Assembly: GCA_020726505.1 (NCBI GenBank)
Contig: JAHLEZ010000006.1
Coordinates: 372,001 to 436,000, forward strand
Source: Leptodontidium sp. MPI-SDFR-AT-0119
Taxonomy: Eukaryota > Ascomycota > Leotiomycetes > Helotiales > Leptodontidiaceae
Direction of reading: 5' to 3'
DNA length: 64,000 nt
A model generated the notes under the pieces. The model was not told the origin of the DNA, searched no databases, and was given only the letters and a program-made list of their open reading frames with translations. The translations under genes and the position numbers were made by a program. Positions 34,670 through 45,499 of the stretch are shown piece by piece; the first letter of the stretch is position 1; each line of letters opens with the position of its first letter.

Positions 34670-36820
34670 ATGCCTCCCCTCCACGGATTCTCAGACAACC
34701 CTCTCATCACACACTCAGATCTCACTGAAGCCGTCTACTCCCTCCTCACTCCCCTAAAGAAATACCAATCTCCCAATGGAGCACGTATCCACCTCCCCAT
34801 AAGCACAGCCACGCATTTCGACGAGACAGCCGCACAGCTCGAAGGGTTCGCTCGTCCACTCTGGGCAATCGGGGCACTTCTCGCCTCGAAACCACCAGAT
34901 GAGGAAATCGATCCCAGGCTAGAAGGATGGATCAAAGGGTTGGCTGTGGGATGTGACCCGTCACCTGATAATGAAGAGTATTGGGGCGATGTCCAGGATA
35001 TGGATCAGAGAATGGTAGAGGTTGAGATCCTCGCTTACGCATTACTCGCTGCACCCACCGCGTTCCTTGGGGGAGAAAAATCGCAAGATCCGAGTGATAT
35101 CAAACGCCGAGGGGATATAACGCGATACTTGCAGTCCGTGAATGGGAAGGTGTTTCCGCAGACTAACTGGTTGTGGTTCCGGGTCATGGCGAATTTGGCA
35201 TTGGTGAAGAGCTGTGGAGTCCCGTATGAGGAGTTGAAGGAGAGTATGGATGCGGATTTGAAGGTGCTGGATAGTTTTTATGTTGGTGGTGGGTGGGCCA
35301 GTGATGGGCATTGGGATGAGAAAGGGAGACAGATGGATTATTACTCGGGGAGTTTTGCGATCCAGTTCAGTCAGTTGTGTTATGTCAGGTATGCGAGAGA
35401 TTTGGATCCTCAGCGGGTGGTGGTTTTTGAGCAGAGGGCGAGGGAGTTTTCGGTGGAGTTTTGGAGATATTTTGATACTGATGGTAGGTTTACTTTTCGC
35501 CCACACAGTTTGATCTATTTATTTCATTGGCAGAGCTTACTTTCAAATTCGCAGGCGCTTCTATACCATTTGGCAGAAGTCTTACCTACCGCTTCGCGAT
35601 GGGAGGTTTCTGGGCTGCAGTCACAATGGCCGAAGTCGACCTCCCGTCTCCATTGACTCATGGAGTCGTCAAAGGCCTTCTATTACGACACCTCCGCCAC
35701 TGGACTTCCAAGCCGGACATATTCTACGCGGACGGGACCCTGAACATCGGCTTTTGCTACCCAAATATGTACATGAGCGAAGATTACAATTCCCCTCAAA
35801 GCCCGTACTGGTGCATGAAGACGTTCTGCATGATGGCCCTGCCACCCTCTCACGACTTCTGGAAGATCGAAGAAGAGCAACTTCTTAATTCATCTGGAAA
35901 AGACGGATTGGAAGTCGCTCTTCTGGAGAGACCGAGACACATTCTTGTGGATTCGGGGAATCACCACTTCCTCCTTTCGTCCGGGCAGTACTGCGGCTGG
36001 CCATTGAAAGCCACAGAAGCGAAATACGCCAAATTCGCATACTCATCCACATTCGGATTCAGTGTTCCGACCGGGCTATTGATTCAGCAAATGGCACCTG
36101 ACAGTACGCTCGCGTTGAGTGAAGACGATGGCGAGACGTGGAAAGTGAGGTGGAAGAGCGAGGAGACAACAATTTCAAGTGTTGACTTTTTGAGTAAGGG
36201 GTTAAGCGAGAAGATCCCCGTGCTGGTCAGTAGATGGAAACCTTCTCGGGCGTCGAGTTTGGATGTTGAGACGACGTTGATTCCGCCTACGAAGGGGTGG
36301 CCGGACTGGCATGTTCGCGTGCATAGGATTTCGGGGTTTTCGAGGGGGGGTGGTAGCTGTAGAGGGCGGGTTTGCTATTTATGGGAGGAAGAAGAGGGAT
36401 GGACTTGCACTTCTACCGCTTGGCTGGGAGGGTGAAGCAAACTCGGGGCCTATTTCCGTCGAAGGTGTATCGGAGTCGTCAGCTTCAGCATTGATCGTCT
36501 CATCTGCGGGAGCAAGTGGGGTCCGGAATCTGGCACTGTCGTCATCTGGTAGCGAAGTGAAAGTCAATGGGGAAGTGCTGAAGCCGGATGCGAATACCAA
36601 TCTAATGGTTTCGCGGACATTGATTCCTACTCTGAGGGTTGAAGTAAACCTTGAGAAAGAGCAAGGCAAGCTTTCGGTCACATTTATCACTGCTGTGTTT
36701 GCTGTTGGCGGAGGGAAGCTGGAAGCTAAGGAAGTGCAAAGGAAATGGGAAAATGTGCCGAGGGTAAGAAGAGCCTGTGGAAGCGACGGTCATGGAATTG
36801 GGGATTATATTTTGATATGA
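34670..36820 (+). CDS. DUF2264 protein, frameshifted at a G7 run
   Basis: The model has two exons, 34670-35483 and 35555-36820 (GTAGGT donor, GCAG acceptor), reading [19 protein letters not shown] at the join. The DUF2264 hallmarks are [12 protein letters not shown] near residue 65, the NWLWFRVM segment around residue 170, [21 protein letters not shown] and the later [18 protein letters not shown]. From memory, CAZy places DUF2264 in family GH154, with beta-glucuronidase activity reported; this should be confirmed. The frame breaks at seven G in 36344-36350. With six G it would read [19 protein letters not shown], the expected sequence, and total 692 residues. With seven it runs to a TGA at 36433-36435. 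The C-terminal 150 residues in the +1 frame are otherwise healthy. No signal peptide, so intracellular action is likely, alongside GH88. Confidence 0.85.
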
Positions 36821-37438
36821 GCTGATAGAGTACCGCAATCTTCTTTACTTTCATGTCTCAACCCTGTTCCTTGGTCGCCTTTGGCTGCGGTCTGCGATAT
36901 TGTTATTTATGATCCTCAAAATGTGGAAGAATATGACCAGCGTTGACATGAAAGACTAATTTCCAAACGGTAAGTGTTTCTGCAAATTTAGCATTTGTAA
37001 AAGCAGCTGGGAGATGGCATACACACCTAGGTAACAACAGTCAGTGATTGCTCTACGAGTTCACAAGAGTCAAGCACGTTGAGAAAGATTATCTGAATCT
37101 TTGTAAAAAGAACGTCTCGAAATTACTTATTAAGGCAAATTACACTAAACTAGCTTCACTTATGGTTGTACTTAGCTTTAGTACATATCATTGTCAGACA
37201 CCGGAGTACAAAAGGGTGGGTAAACAACTTCGGGTCGGCAAGCGAGAGGAAATTAGATGGCCCGTGCATCTCACCTCACACTACCTAACCTTAACCTCAT
37301 CTTCGGTCCATCTGCTTTCTCATCTTTCCATCGCCCGAAAAATACCTCTCGTCACGATACCCACCGTGGAGGCTCTCTTTCATTTTCCCATCTACACGTA
37401 CCCAGGATCTGTCGAAGCCTCTTGCCAGCACCATCACC
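36821..37438. other. intergenic region; leader of the TMEM97-like gene
   Basis: No gene supported. The last 200 bases are CT-rich. The ORF from 37048 runs through this leader and does not resemble protein. Confidence 0.5.
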
Positions 37439-38221
37439 ATGGCGACCTCCATCTTCTCCCGAAAGCGCGATCTGGCTTACCTCATCCACTTCAGCATCTC
37501 TCTTCCTTTGATGTTCCGTACGTACCTCACCATATATATTCTTTCGCGGATAACTTCCCTGTCACAACAACTCGAATTTGAACTGCCGTCAGGGATTCGC
37601 AATGAAACATCCAGGTGCAGGCTGACTCAATCACGTGATAGTTGTCGATATGCAAGCTCTTTACCCAGTCTCGATCGTCCCTAGCTTCATGAAAGCCCTC
37701 AAGTTCTACCTAATCAACACCCACCACGACCAGTTCTTCGTTCACACTCCTCCCTTTTTCCGAGCTTTCATCTGGAGCGAGGTTCTCTACCAGGCTCCAG
37801 TCATGATTTGGTCATTAGGTGCTCTTCGTCGCGGTAGGTCTTCATCCAAGAACTCCACGGAAGTATTCAGCGCAAGCAAGGGAGTAACTTCATACGTGCA
37901 TATTGTCTGATGGGTGTCTAGCTTCTCCTAAAATCCCCATCGTGCTTCTCCCATACGCCGCCATAATCTTCATCACCACGGCTACGTGCATGTTCGAATA
38001 CTCTTTCTGGGACATTCCTCTTCAACATAAAATTGATCTCACTACTCTCTATGGTCCATACCTTGCTTTATGTAGGTCAAGGATGAATCTTCTTGTGGGA
38101 AGGCACGTACTAATGTTTGCTAGCGGCGTTCATGTTCATCGATATGTCCATTCGCCTGAACAATATCGTCAACAAAGCAACGTCAGGTTCGGCTAAAAGG
38201 GGATCGAAGAAGTCACAGTAG
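37439..38221 (+). CDS. TMEM97/EXPERA-domain membrane protein
   Basis: The model has four exons, 37439-37517, 37642-37833, 37922-38071 and 38124-38221, all introns phase 1, giving 172 residues from MATSIFSRKRDL. Family sequence: DLAYLIHFSISLPLMF-LVDMQALYP in helix 1 and its loop, then HTPPFFRAFIWSEVLYQAPVM in helix 2. Two further helices follow (PIVLLPYAAIIFITTATC, and ALSAFMFIDMSIRL), giving four membrane segments. The C-terminus is Lys/Arg/Ser-rich (AKRGSKKSQ), which fits an ER-located protein. In animals the family includes the sigma-2 receptor, linked to sterol handling; the EXPERA fold also covers emopamil-binding sterol isomerases. The fungal function is not established. Asp in LVDMQ and Glu in WSEV are the polar residues conserved in the family pocket. 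Confidence 0.88.
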
Positions 38222-38370
38222 ATTCAATCAATGGCTAAAGAATCGGCGACATCGCTAGACTAGAGCAAGTTTCGGGTTCGGGTTGTTGCAAATCTTCTCC
38301 TTGCAGCAGTCGGTGCTGTTAGCCCGAGACATACTTGGTGTGTCACGGAGGAAGTATACTTTGAAGAGGA

Positions 38371-38401
<31 letters not shown>

Positions 38402-38666
38402 CAGTGTGTTCTGGCTTAAATAATGAACTATTTGAAGAATCCCCCGCCATTTGACGTGTCAGTACATCTCTTCGCTGGTCTATTTTTCACTCAACACGGG
38501 ATTTGCAAATAATGTGTTTAGTTCATGTGGTTTTCTTGTTTTCTATTCATGCAATGTGCTCCTGCTTTGTAATTCTACCTCAACTAGTCTATGTTCTGCA
38601 AAATGATTAAATGTGATCTGATCTGTCAACGTCTGGCGTAGAAACTGGCGCATCAACGCACAACAA
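38222..38666. other. intergenic region with long poly-G run
   Basis: Converging 3' regions. The only notable sequence is the G27 run listed separately. Confidence 0.6.
38371..38397. repeat. poly-G run of 27
   Basis: An uninterrupted run of 27 G lies about 150 bp after the TMEM97-like stop codon. Length is likely unstable or mis-assembled; a run like this could also form G-quadruplex structure. Confidence 0.9.
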
Positions 38667-39242
38667 CTATCTGGAAATGCTGACAGTGCGGAATAGACCT
38701 CTGAGTTTCTTATCCCAATCGTCGCCATAGACAATTTTCTTGCTCCTGCTATCTCCCTCCTTGATAAAACCTTTCCAGCCCTTAAAGCTCATTCGGTAAA
38801 AGGAACCCAGACACTGAATTTGGGTCCAGTTCGACTCTGGGCTCTGGAGCGTCACCGTGATCTTCTCGACTCCATCTAACTGGTCAACGAGATCAGCAGC
38901 TCTTCTCACAATGTCATTCTGGCACTCCACGCTCATGAGCTGCAAACTGTGGTGTGGGAAGATAAGTACAATATCTACCTTGGTGGAGATGCCACTGTAG
39001 TGGTGAAGTGCTGAGATGAGTGTGCTGTGGAAGGCTACGTACGACTTACCTTGCCAGTCGGGAAGGGCCAACTCCCCGGATGCGAAATCCAGTGTGATGG
39101 TCAGATCTCTATTGCTTGCTACGATCGAGGGGTGTTCTGGGATCTCTGCGATGCACTCCTCGAGGGTCTGCGCTGGTTTTGACTCGCTCGGCGCGCTACT
39201 CTCAGGCTCACTCATCCCCGTGCTTACTTCATGTTGCGACAT
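38667..39242 (-). CDS. hypothetical protein
   Basis: Single-exon gene of 191 residues starting at MSQHEVSTGM; the frame is open 30 codons further upstream (to 39332), but that part is Arg/Asn-rich leader-like. A Ser/Glu/Pro-rich N-terminus of about 30 residues precedes a compact alpha/beta-looking region. There, strands alternate with helices (DLTITLDFASG, KVDIVLIFPHHSLQ, VEKITVTLQ) and a basic C-terminus follows (WKGFIKEGDSRSKK). I do not recognise the family. Composition, start context and a good-length frame support it as real. No signal peptide or membrane segment. Confidence 0.65.
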   Translation of the reverse strand: MSQHEVSTGMSEPESSAPSESKPAQTLEECIAEIPEHPSIVASNRDLTITLDFASGELALPDWQGKSYVAFHSTLISALHHYSGISTKVDIVLIFPHHSLQLMSVECQNDIVRRAADLVDQLDGVEKITVTLQSPESNWTQIQCLGSFYRMSFKGWKGFIKEGDSRSKKIVYGDDWDKKLRGLFRTVSISR

Positions 39243-39963
39243 CTTGTATGATGACCCAATATGATTGTTTTGAATTGTAAAGTTGGGTGTTCGGAATCGT
39301 TTTGTGATGGAAGTAATTCGGTTAGAGTACAAGGAAGGTAGGTATCTTAACTAGAAGGCAAAGATGAAAAGGATAATAATATAATGGGTTAAGTCGTTAT
39401 ATATGAGATTTGCAAACTTGTTTAGAACTGAGAAATGATTGGAGGTATGCCTGGAACAATATCATAATGGCACAGCGGAGTTCTTTCATCAGCCCAATCG
39501 ATATCTTTGCTGAACATGAACAGGAACTCGAGTCAGCCAGTCAAACCTTGCTTTTTGTCGGTCAAAGAGCTTTTCTGACAAAGAAAATTTGAGCCAATCT
39601 CACCAGACTCTCAACACTTTATTTTCGCCAAGAAAACATCAGCAGTCCTTGTCTGGAGGCTGAATGTGCCTGGGGTAAGGGGGAGATGATGCATGTCACG
39701 TGAACTTGGTGCAGCAGAAGTGGCGTTTTGACACCACCAGTCAGTAAGTAGTGGTGGGACGTTGTGTAACCTTCCTGGGGGGTAGGACAGATCCTTTTTT
39801 ACTGGATACCGACGACCAACCTCGCATTTCCTTTCACTCTCGCATACCTATCTAGAACACGTAGGTGCAGCTAGCCGCTGCTCTCATAGGGCTCATCGAG
39901 TCGCACGACGTTGGACATTCAGGGAGGGGGCTTCGACTTCGTCCCCCCTGCTTAACAGCTGCT
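39243..39963. other. divergent intergenic region
   Basis: Promoters of the hypothetical protein and the UPC2-like regulator. No further feature supported. Confidence 0.5.
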
Positions 39964-41380
39964 ATGTCGGCATCCTCAGCCCCTGATCTGCCCGAAGCTG
40001 CTCCTGAGAGTGCTACCACCGTAAAGACAAGGAGAACACACACGAAGTCTCGAGGCGGCTGTTGCGAGTGCAGACGAAGAAAGCAAAAAGTAAGTTGGAG
40101 GCTTCCCCGTCAGCTCATCGACGTCTAATATTGGTGTAGTGCAGTGAGCAGAAGCCGACTTGGTATGTCTTTCCTCGCCTTACAATTCTCCATGATCTAG
40201 GATTTAGGATCGGATCCTTCATTCTGATCTTGAGACTTTGAGAATCACAGACGCTGAAGTATTTAATAGTGCTGGCTGCGTTAAACGTGAGACTGCGTGT
40301 GTGTACTTAAAACCCGATTCTACTCAAACCCGAGGGAACAACAGAACGCGATTAGGGTCCAATGCCTCGAGCTCCGTTTCTTCCGCATCTTCAACTGCGC
40401 TTCAAATGACTTCCAGTCAGATTGGCCGTTTTGGAATTGAAGACATGGAGCTGTGGCATCACTACATAAAACATACCTCTGAGGCGACATCAGTCATGTT
40501 TGGCGGGAGACCAGAGCTGGGTCTCTCGTGCGACTATCTGCTTCATGGGATGCTAGCAACGGCCGCAATCCACCTCGGATACTTACATCCAGAGCATCGA
40601 CAAAGATACAATCTTCTCTCAAGGCAACATATTGATTTAGCCCTTGGTCCGTTCCAGCGAGCCATGGCCTCGATTTCTGATGAGAACATCATATATCTAT
40701 TCACGTACAGCACACTTCTCGTTGTCTGCTCTCTGGCTGCTTCACAAGGTGCTCACACCTATGGGGGTAGCGAGCCATCCAGCGGTATAGCTGACTGGGT
40801 GATCTGCGTTAGAGGTTGCCGTTCGATAACTGCTGCTGCAAATTTTGACATAGGTGGCTTGCCCATCGGGCCATGGATCGAACATATGGTGAAAGTACCA
40901 TGCACTCCAGGAAACACCTATAAACTATCGCCTGAAGAAGAGGGTAGTTTTTCTCGCATTGAGAGCCTGTTGGCAACAGCCCCTTTAGCTACAGACTTGC
41001 CTGGCAATGAAGTGGAGGCGTATTTGCATGCGATGGAGAAACTGCGTCACACCTTCGCCTTCACCGTCGACAGCTTCAACGCCACGATGACTCTTGCTAT
41101 GAAGGACTTCTCGCCTGAAGCGCTACCCGAGAGGCTTTCCCGGCGGCTATTTGTTACTCTTTGGCCTTTTTCGGTTTCGGAATTGTTTGTTCAACTTCTT
41201 TCTGAGACGCGGCCTCCTGCTCTGATCATCATGGCGCATTACTGTCTGATCCTAAGGAGAGCCAAAGACTGTTGGTATATGGCTGAGAGCGGACTGAGAA
41301 TCTTCCAGGCCATCCAACACAATCTTGGAGAAGAATGGTCGACTTACATTGAATATCCGCGTCGGGTGTTTGGTGTTTAG
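39964..41380 (+). CDS. UPC2-like Zn2Cys6 transcription factor with a 23-nt exon
   Basis: The model has three exons, 39964-40089, 40140-40162 and 40270-41380, giving 419 residues from MSASSAPDLPEA. The zinc cluster is assembled from all three: GCCECRRRKQK, then CSEQKPT from the 23-nt exon, whose last two bases begin the next Cys, then AGCVKRETACVY. With this splicing all six zinc ligands are present and correctly spaced; the third exon alone has a start-less cluster. The rest is a Fungal_trans_2-type helical domain (MELWHHYIKHTSEATSVMFG, then LLHGMLATAAIHLGYLHPEH), the arrangement of the Upc2/Ecm22 sterol regulators and many relatives. Which genes it controls cannot be read from here. The sterol-related TMEM97 gene is about 1.7 kb away, which may be coincidence. 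Confidence 0.87.
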
Positions 41381-41816
41381 GCAGTCGCCTACGGATTTAA
41401 AAACAGGCAGTCAGTGGCTGAGGCTGCGCCGCTCACTACGAATCGTCAACCGCGTCAGCTTTGTACGTAACCCACCTCTCGCACCAAACGAATATTTTTC
41501 GGGATGTACGACTGCAAACGGGCTGTATTTCACGACGTACGATCTGGTGAATCATATTTGAATTACCTCAGCAAAATCTTGTATCTGAGCTAATCCTATG
41601 GATCTCTAGGCGATGCATCCAGAACATATCTCTGGTCACAAGCCCCCTCTAACAATCTATAAGAGTAAGATGCCTTTTCAAACTGGACGTCTTCATCTCA
41701 GTTGAATTTTGAACATCTTGGAAAACTCCAAAACGTCAAATCTTCACGACTTACTTTCGTCTATTTCGATTCAACAACTCGCACGTCGCACGCATCCCCT
41801 ACCAACAACAACAAAC
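41381..41816. other. intergenic region
   Basis: 3' region of the regulator gene and CT/AC-rich leader of the next small gene; nothing else seen. Confidence 0.5.
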
Positions 41817-42193
41817 ATGGGTCTCATCAAAGCCGGAATCTTTCTCTACGGAGCACATCTCGTCGCGTAAGTTCTCTTGTTCCAAACTCCCTTTTCTGGC
41901 TGCTTGCTCAAAAGTTCGACAGTAAGAATATCTATGGCGACAAGAAAGAAACCTCAACGGAAGGAGGATGGTGCCAAAGATCGCAAGCGCCGCAGTCAGA
42001 AGTACCGCAAGGACCACAGGGACTTCAAGGTCCTCCTCCAACCTACGCACCAAGCAATACCACTCAAGGCCCTCCTCAGCAGTATCAGCAGTGGCAAGAG
42101 AAAGCAGCAATCGAACCGGAATCAGCACCTAAACAATGTACTTGTGGCGCGGCCCAATCGAATCAAGCCAACGCAAATTTCACCAAACATTAG
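41817..42193 (+). CDS. small Pro/Gln-rich protein
   Basis: The model has two exons, 41817-41866 and 41923-42193, around a 56-nt intron (GTAAGT donor, GACAG acceptor, phase 2), giving 106 residues. The start MGLIKAGIFLYGAHLVA is a short hydrophobic helix that could anchor to a membrane or act as a mitochondrial-type signal. The body is disordered and rich in Pro, Gln, Gly and Ser (PQGPQGLQGPPPTYAPSN) and ends with CTCGAAQSNQ. The ATG sits in ACAAACATGG, a good fungal context. I know fungal proteins with a similar MGLIKxGxxLYGAH start but no assigned function. An alternative acceptor five bases before the chosen one gives a Lys/Arg-rich protein in another frame. I prefer this one because the result keeps the low-complexity pattern typical of the group. 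Confidence 0.6.
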
Positions 42194-42750
42194 TGACGGG
42201 TGTTGATGCAGTGGGGTACTAGTGGGATGTGTAATGGATTTTTTTTTTTTTTTTTTTTCGGAATGGTGTCGTAAGATAGGAAAGCGAGTGGCGTTTGAGA
42301 ATATTTCTGCTCTGGGGAGTTGTTTTGGGATTTATACGGGATCTTAATTTTTACGTTCTAACTTCTAACCACCCGTCGAGAATGAATGGAGGCTGAGTAC
42401 TTACAGTGGTGACGTTGTAACAATGTATTAGTACAGTTCTATCAGACGAAATTCGACGAATTGTTTTCCCAATTCAGCTAGTACAGCGAGTTCCTCAATG
42501 CCTGGTCGAGTTCCTCTCAACTCCAGAACACAAGTGTGTCTGTTCTCTGTTCCTTGTTCCGAATGAGATTGACGATATCGCCCCGGACAAGCGAAAGAAC
42601 AAAAACAAAAGATTTCGACACAAAAGAATGAACATAATTAAATGACAACATTTACACCTGTTTCTTTAAATTTATAAGGACTAAAATCTTTTTCTAACCA
42701 CCTTTCTCGTCCCACCAACTCACGTCAAGGATCAATTCAAGCCCGCAAAC
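42194..42750. other. intergenic region with T20 run
   Basis: Contains a run of 20 T at 42239-42258 just after the previous gene. Otherwise nothing recognised. Confidence 0.6.
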
Positions 42751-43654
42751 ATGCCTTTGGAGATCCAATATATCGTCGATGATCCTATGGACATCGACAG
42801 TGATCTTTTTGCCCTATTTGACTTTGATTCCAACGACGAAGATGATGAATGGCTCCACCAGAAGGGAGTGAACGCTTCAAAGGCGGCACTACTTGGATCA
42901 GGCGTTGTTGCACAAGCGCAGGCCACTGAGCAAGAGGAACAGGAACCGGGCACAGAAGTCATCAATAGCACCATCAATGCCACCCCCGCTATCGCCTGAT
43001 ACTCGCAAGCTATATGGCTTTGAAGTCGGAGAAAACGGAGACGAAGGCGACGAAAGTTCCCCTTACAACCCTCGGGCTAACGCTAATGCTCCTGAATTAT
43101 TGCTTAGTAGGACTCGCGTCATCAGACAAGTTGATGCTGTCGAGCAGTGGGCTCAGCTACCAGCAGACTTAGAAATCAAAGATAATAGGATTGCGTTCAA
43201 CAACCCTAGGACCGCCGCTGCTGCTGCAGTGCTTGGTAGAATCGCCGTTGCTAGACAAGCCAAAGCTCTCGAGCAGGAGCCGCAGACGCTAGCAAAATCG
43301 GAAAGCAGAGATGACAAGTCTGCATTTGACGATCCCAGAGCTTCCGCTGCTGCTGCGCTTTGTAGAAGTGGAGTTGTTGGGCCAGCGAAGACATTCGAGC
43401 AGAAACAGCTGTTGGGAGAGAAAGGCAAGTCTGACTCTGAGGCTAACGTTAAGGACGTATCTCCAATCTCTCCCCCAATTCTTCCACCATTGTCTTCCAT
43501 GGCGGAGGAAATGGGCGTGATTCGATCGGCATGGTATCTGCGACGCCGGCCTCGATTCCCCACGAACACAAGACCAATTGCCGCTGGCGACTTCGTCATC
43601 AAGAGCCGAGTGACCAAGAGACACAGACGGAGCGCTCACGCTGTTGCATTTTGA
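42751..43654 (+). CDS. orphan protein with acidic N-terminus and Ala-rich internal repeats
   Basis: Modelled as two exons, 42751-42957 and 43010-43654, joined by a 52-nt GTCATC...GCAAG intron in phase 0, giving 283 residues. The N-terminus is strongly acidic (MDIDSDLFALFDFDSNDEDD). Three imperfect repeats follow: KAALLGSGVVAQAQATEQE, AAAAAVLGRIAVARQAKALEQ, and AAAALCRSGVVGPAKTFEQK, each with an Ala run, Gly/Arg-x-x-Val, Ala-Lys/Gln-Ala and Glu-Gln. The C-terminus is basic (RRRPRFPTNTRP and TKRHRRSAHAVAF). No known family. The GTCATC donor is weak, so an unspliced frameshift is the alternative explanation for the change of frame. Charge layout resembles a nuclear protein, but no function can be given. 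Confidence 0.55.
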
Positions 43655-44725
43655 TGGGTCAACCGTCGGTCTACGGACCAAGTTGGCGATGTTATTAAAG
43701 CAATGAAATATCTCCGGATCGCCAACCGTCGCCGACTTTCTCTCCCACCTGCCGTTATTAGGAGGTGCAAGGCAAAGGAGTGGGAGCACAAGCGAGTACT
43801 TGGAACCATGGCAACAAGACGTTAGGTGAGTACTTTCAGACTCCTCTTCTTCTTTACCATTGCAGCATTTTTACTCCTCGAAAATGGCGGGCTTGGAGAG
43901 TCTCTGCACTTCGCCACTTCCCGTACTGCTATTCGTGTCATTCATCACGTTTCCGGTAATTTTGCATTATGGGCCGCTATTTCCCAGAGCTGATACTGAA
44001 TTAAGCAACAACATTCTCCTAACATTCAAAGTTTTTTCTTCTTCGCTATCGTGACATGAATACAATTACAACATGCAGAATAAGTCTTAGGTACTAGAGG
44101 CTTACAAAAATCTAAACATATGGCCACAAGGGACAGAGTCAGTGCCACACGATACTCCGTTCAACAATGCCTTCAAAGGGTGTCGATCTTCATCCCTGGT
44201 CTTTCCATCCGAGATCAGCCAACCTGGGTTCGCTGACGTCCCTGTGAAATCAATAAAGACAACAAAGGCCAATTGTTAATCGAGATCTACAAAAGAAGTA
44301 GAATTTCAAAATTTAAGACATAATAAAGACAGTTCCAAACAAAAAGTCACGATAATTACCATAAACAAAGGGATGATCATCAAGGGGCCAATCACGACGG
44401 CTAAGAGAGAAAATAACCCTCTCCGCTGTTCTTAACTGTCCAATGTTCACATTCATTATTTCTTTCAGTTCAGAACAATGGCATTGTGCCAGAACACCAC
44501 GATTCGGGACAAACAGTTTAAATTTTGGCATGTACAAACTTTTCCACGGCAGTATATAATAATGATGTCAAACACTTTATACGCGGCGAAGTCTCTCGAC
44601 CAGTATCCAAATCGCCAAGCTCTCCAACAAGAGAAGGGGAAACTTCTATGTTGAGAGTAGATCACACAACCACGAGAGATCAAACAATAGCACGGAAATA
44701 AATCATAGAAGAATACAGCAACGCG
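43655..44725. other. intergenic region, nothing recognised
   Basis: About 1 kb of AT-rich sequence with short ORFs only. Confidence 0.5.
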
Positions 44726-45499
44726 ATGCCGTGGGAAGAAACAGACTTCTCAAACTCAGAACCCGATGAAGATATGGGAGGATTATTCGAATGGCCTGTA
44801 CAAGGCGAAGATGAGCAAGAACACGTCGTAAACTGGATCACCCGTGGGATCCTGGGGTGTCTGGTAAAGCAGGAGATCGTAACCAATCGATGGAGCGATT
44901 TCATGTCAGATATCGACACAATTTCACTAGCAACATCATCATTTGGAGACGAAGCAGAAGATGAACAAGAATCAAAAGGAGAAGAGCAACATGTGTCCGA
45001 ATCCCTTAATTTTGAGTCGTCGAGTTCTCAACTCCAGACTTCTGTATTCTCAGTCAGCGAGAATCAAGAAGGAGATGGAGAAGAAGAGCGTAGACTGTTC
45101 GAATGCCTTAGTTCTGAACTATTGAAAACCCAGGCCCAGGATTTGGGATTATCGCTAAACGAGAATCAACAAGAGCAAGAAAGAGAAGAAGAGCACAATA
45201 TCTGCGAACCAACTTCGCTTGAGCTCCCCAATTCTCAGCCTCAAGCTACTCTATTCTCGCTGAACGAGAATCAGGATGAAGAAGTAGTTGAAAAGCCGAC
45301 GCAAAATCTTCCGAAGCCAGATTTTCCTCTTAGGAGCCGGAAAAGATTGGTAGCGATTCAGAAGAAGAGGCATAGTCTGAAGAAAAGCTTTAAGGCGGAT
45401 AAGAGCACTGGTCGCACCTTGCGGTCTTCCTTCGCAGCTCGGAAGCCGTTGCCAAGAGGGTGTAAAAAGATATCGACAACGACGTTGAAGTGTATGTAG
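44726..45499 (+). CDS. orphan acidic protein with three internal repeats and basic tail
   Basis: Single-exon frame of 257 residues from MPWEETDFSNSEPDED. Residues about 85-195 hold three imperfect repeats of about 35 residues. Each begins with an acidic EE(E/Q) block, runs through a Leu/Ser-rich segment and ends in a [FL]S[VL][SN]ENQ box (VFSVSENQEGDGEEE, LGLSLNENQQEQERE, LFSLNENQDEEVVEK). The last 70 residues are basic (RSRKRLVAIQKKRHSLKK and RKPLPRGCKK), like a nuclear localisation or nucleic-acid-binding tail. No domain is recognised. The acidic-repeat-basic layout resembles the neighbouring orphan at 42.8 kb, although the repeats differ in sequence. The good start, intact frame and repeat structure argue that it is real. 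Confidence 0.6.
   Translation: MPWEETDFSNSEPDEDMGGLFEWPVQGEDEQEHVVNWITRGILGCLVKQEIVTNRWSDFMSDIDTISLATSSFGDEAEDEQESKGEEQHVSESLNFESSSSQLQTSVFSVSENQEGDGEEERRLFECLSSELLKTQAQDLGLSLNENQQEQEREEEHNICEPTSLELPNSQPQATLFSLNENQDEEVVEKPTQNLPKPDFPLRSRKRLVAIQKKRHSLKKSFKADKSTGRTLRSSFAARKPLPRGCKKISTTTLKCM

Noticed and set aside
36311..36820. Separate gene starting at 36311
   Set aside because: It is the C-terminal part of the DUF2264 protein in the frame shifted by the G7 run.
37048..37581. 177-residue plus-strand ORF
   Set aside because: Covers the leader and first exon of the TMEM97-like gene in another frame; Ser/His-rich leader composition.
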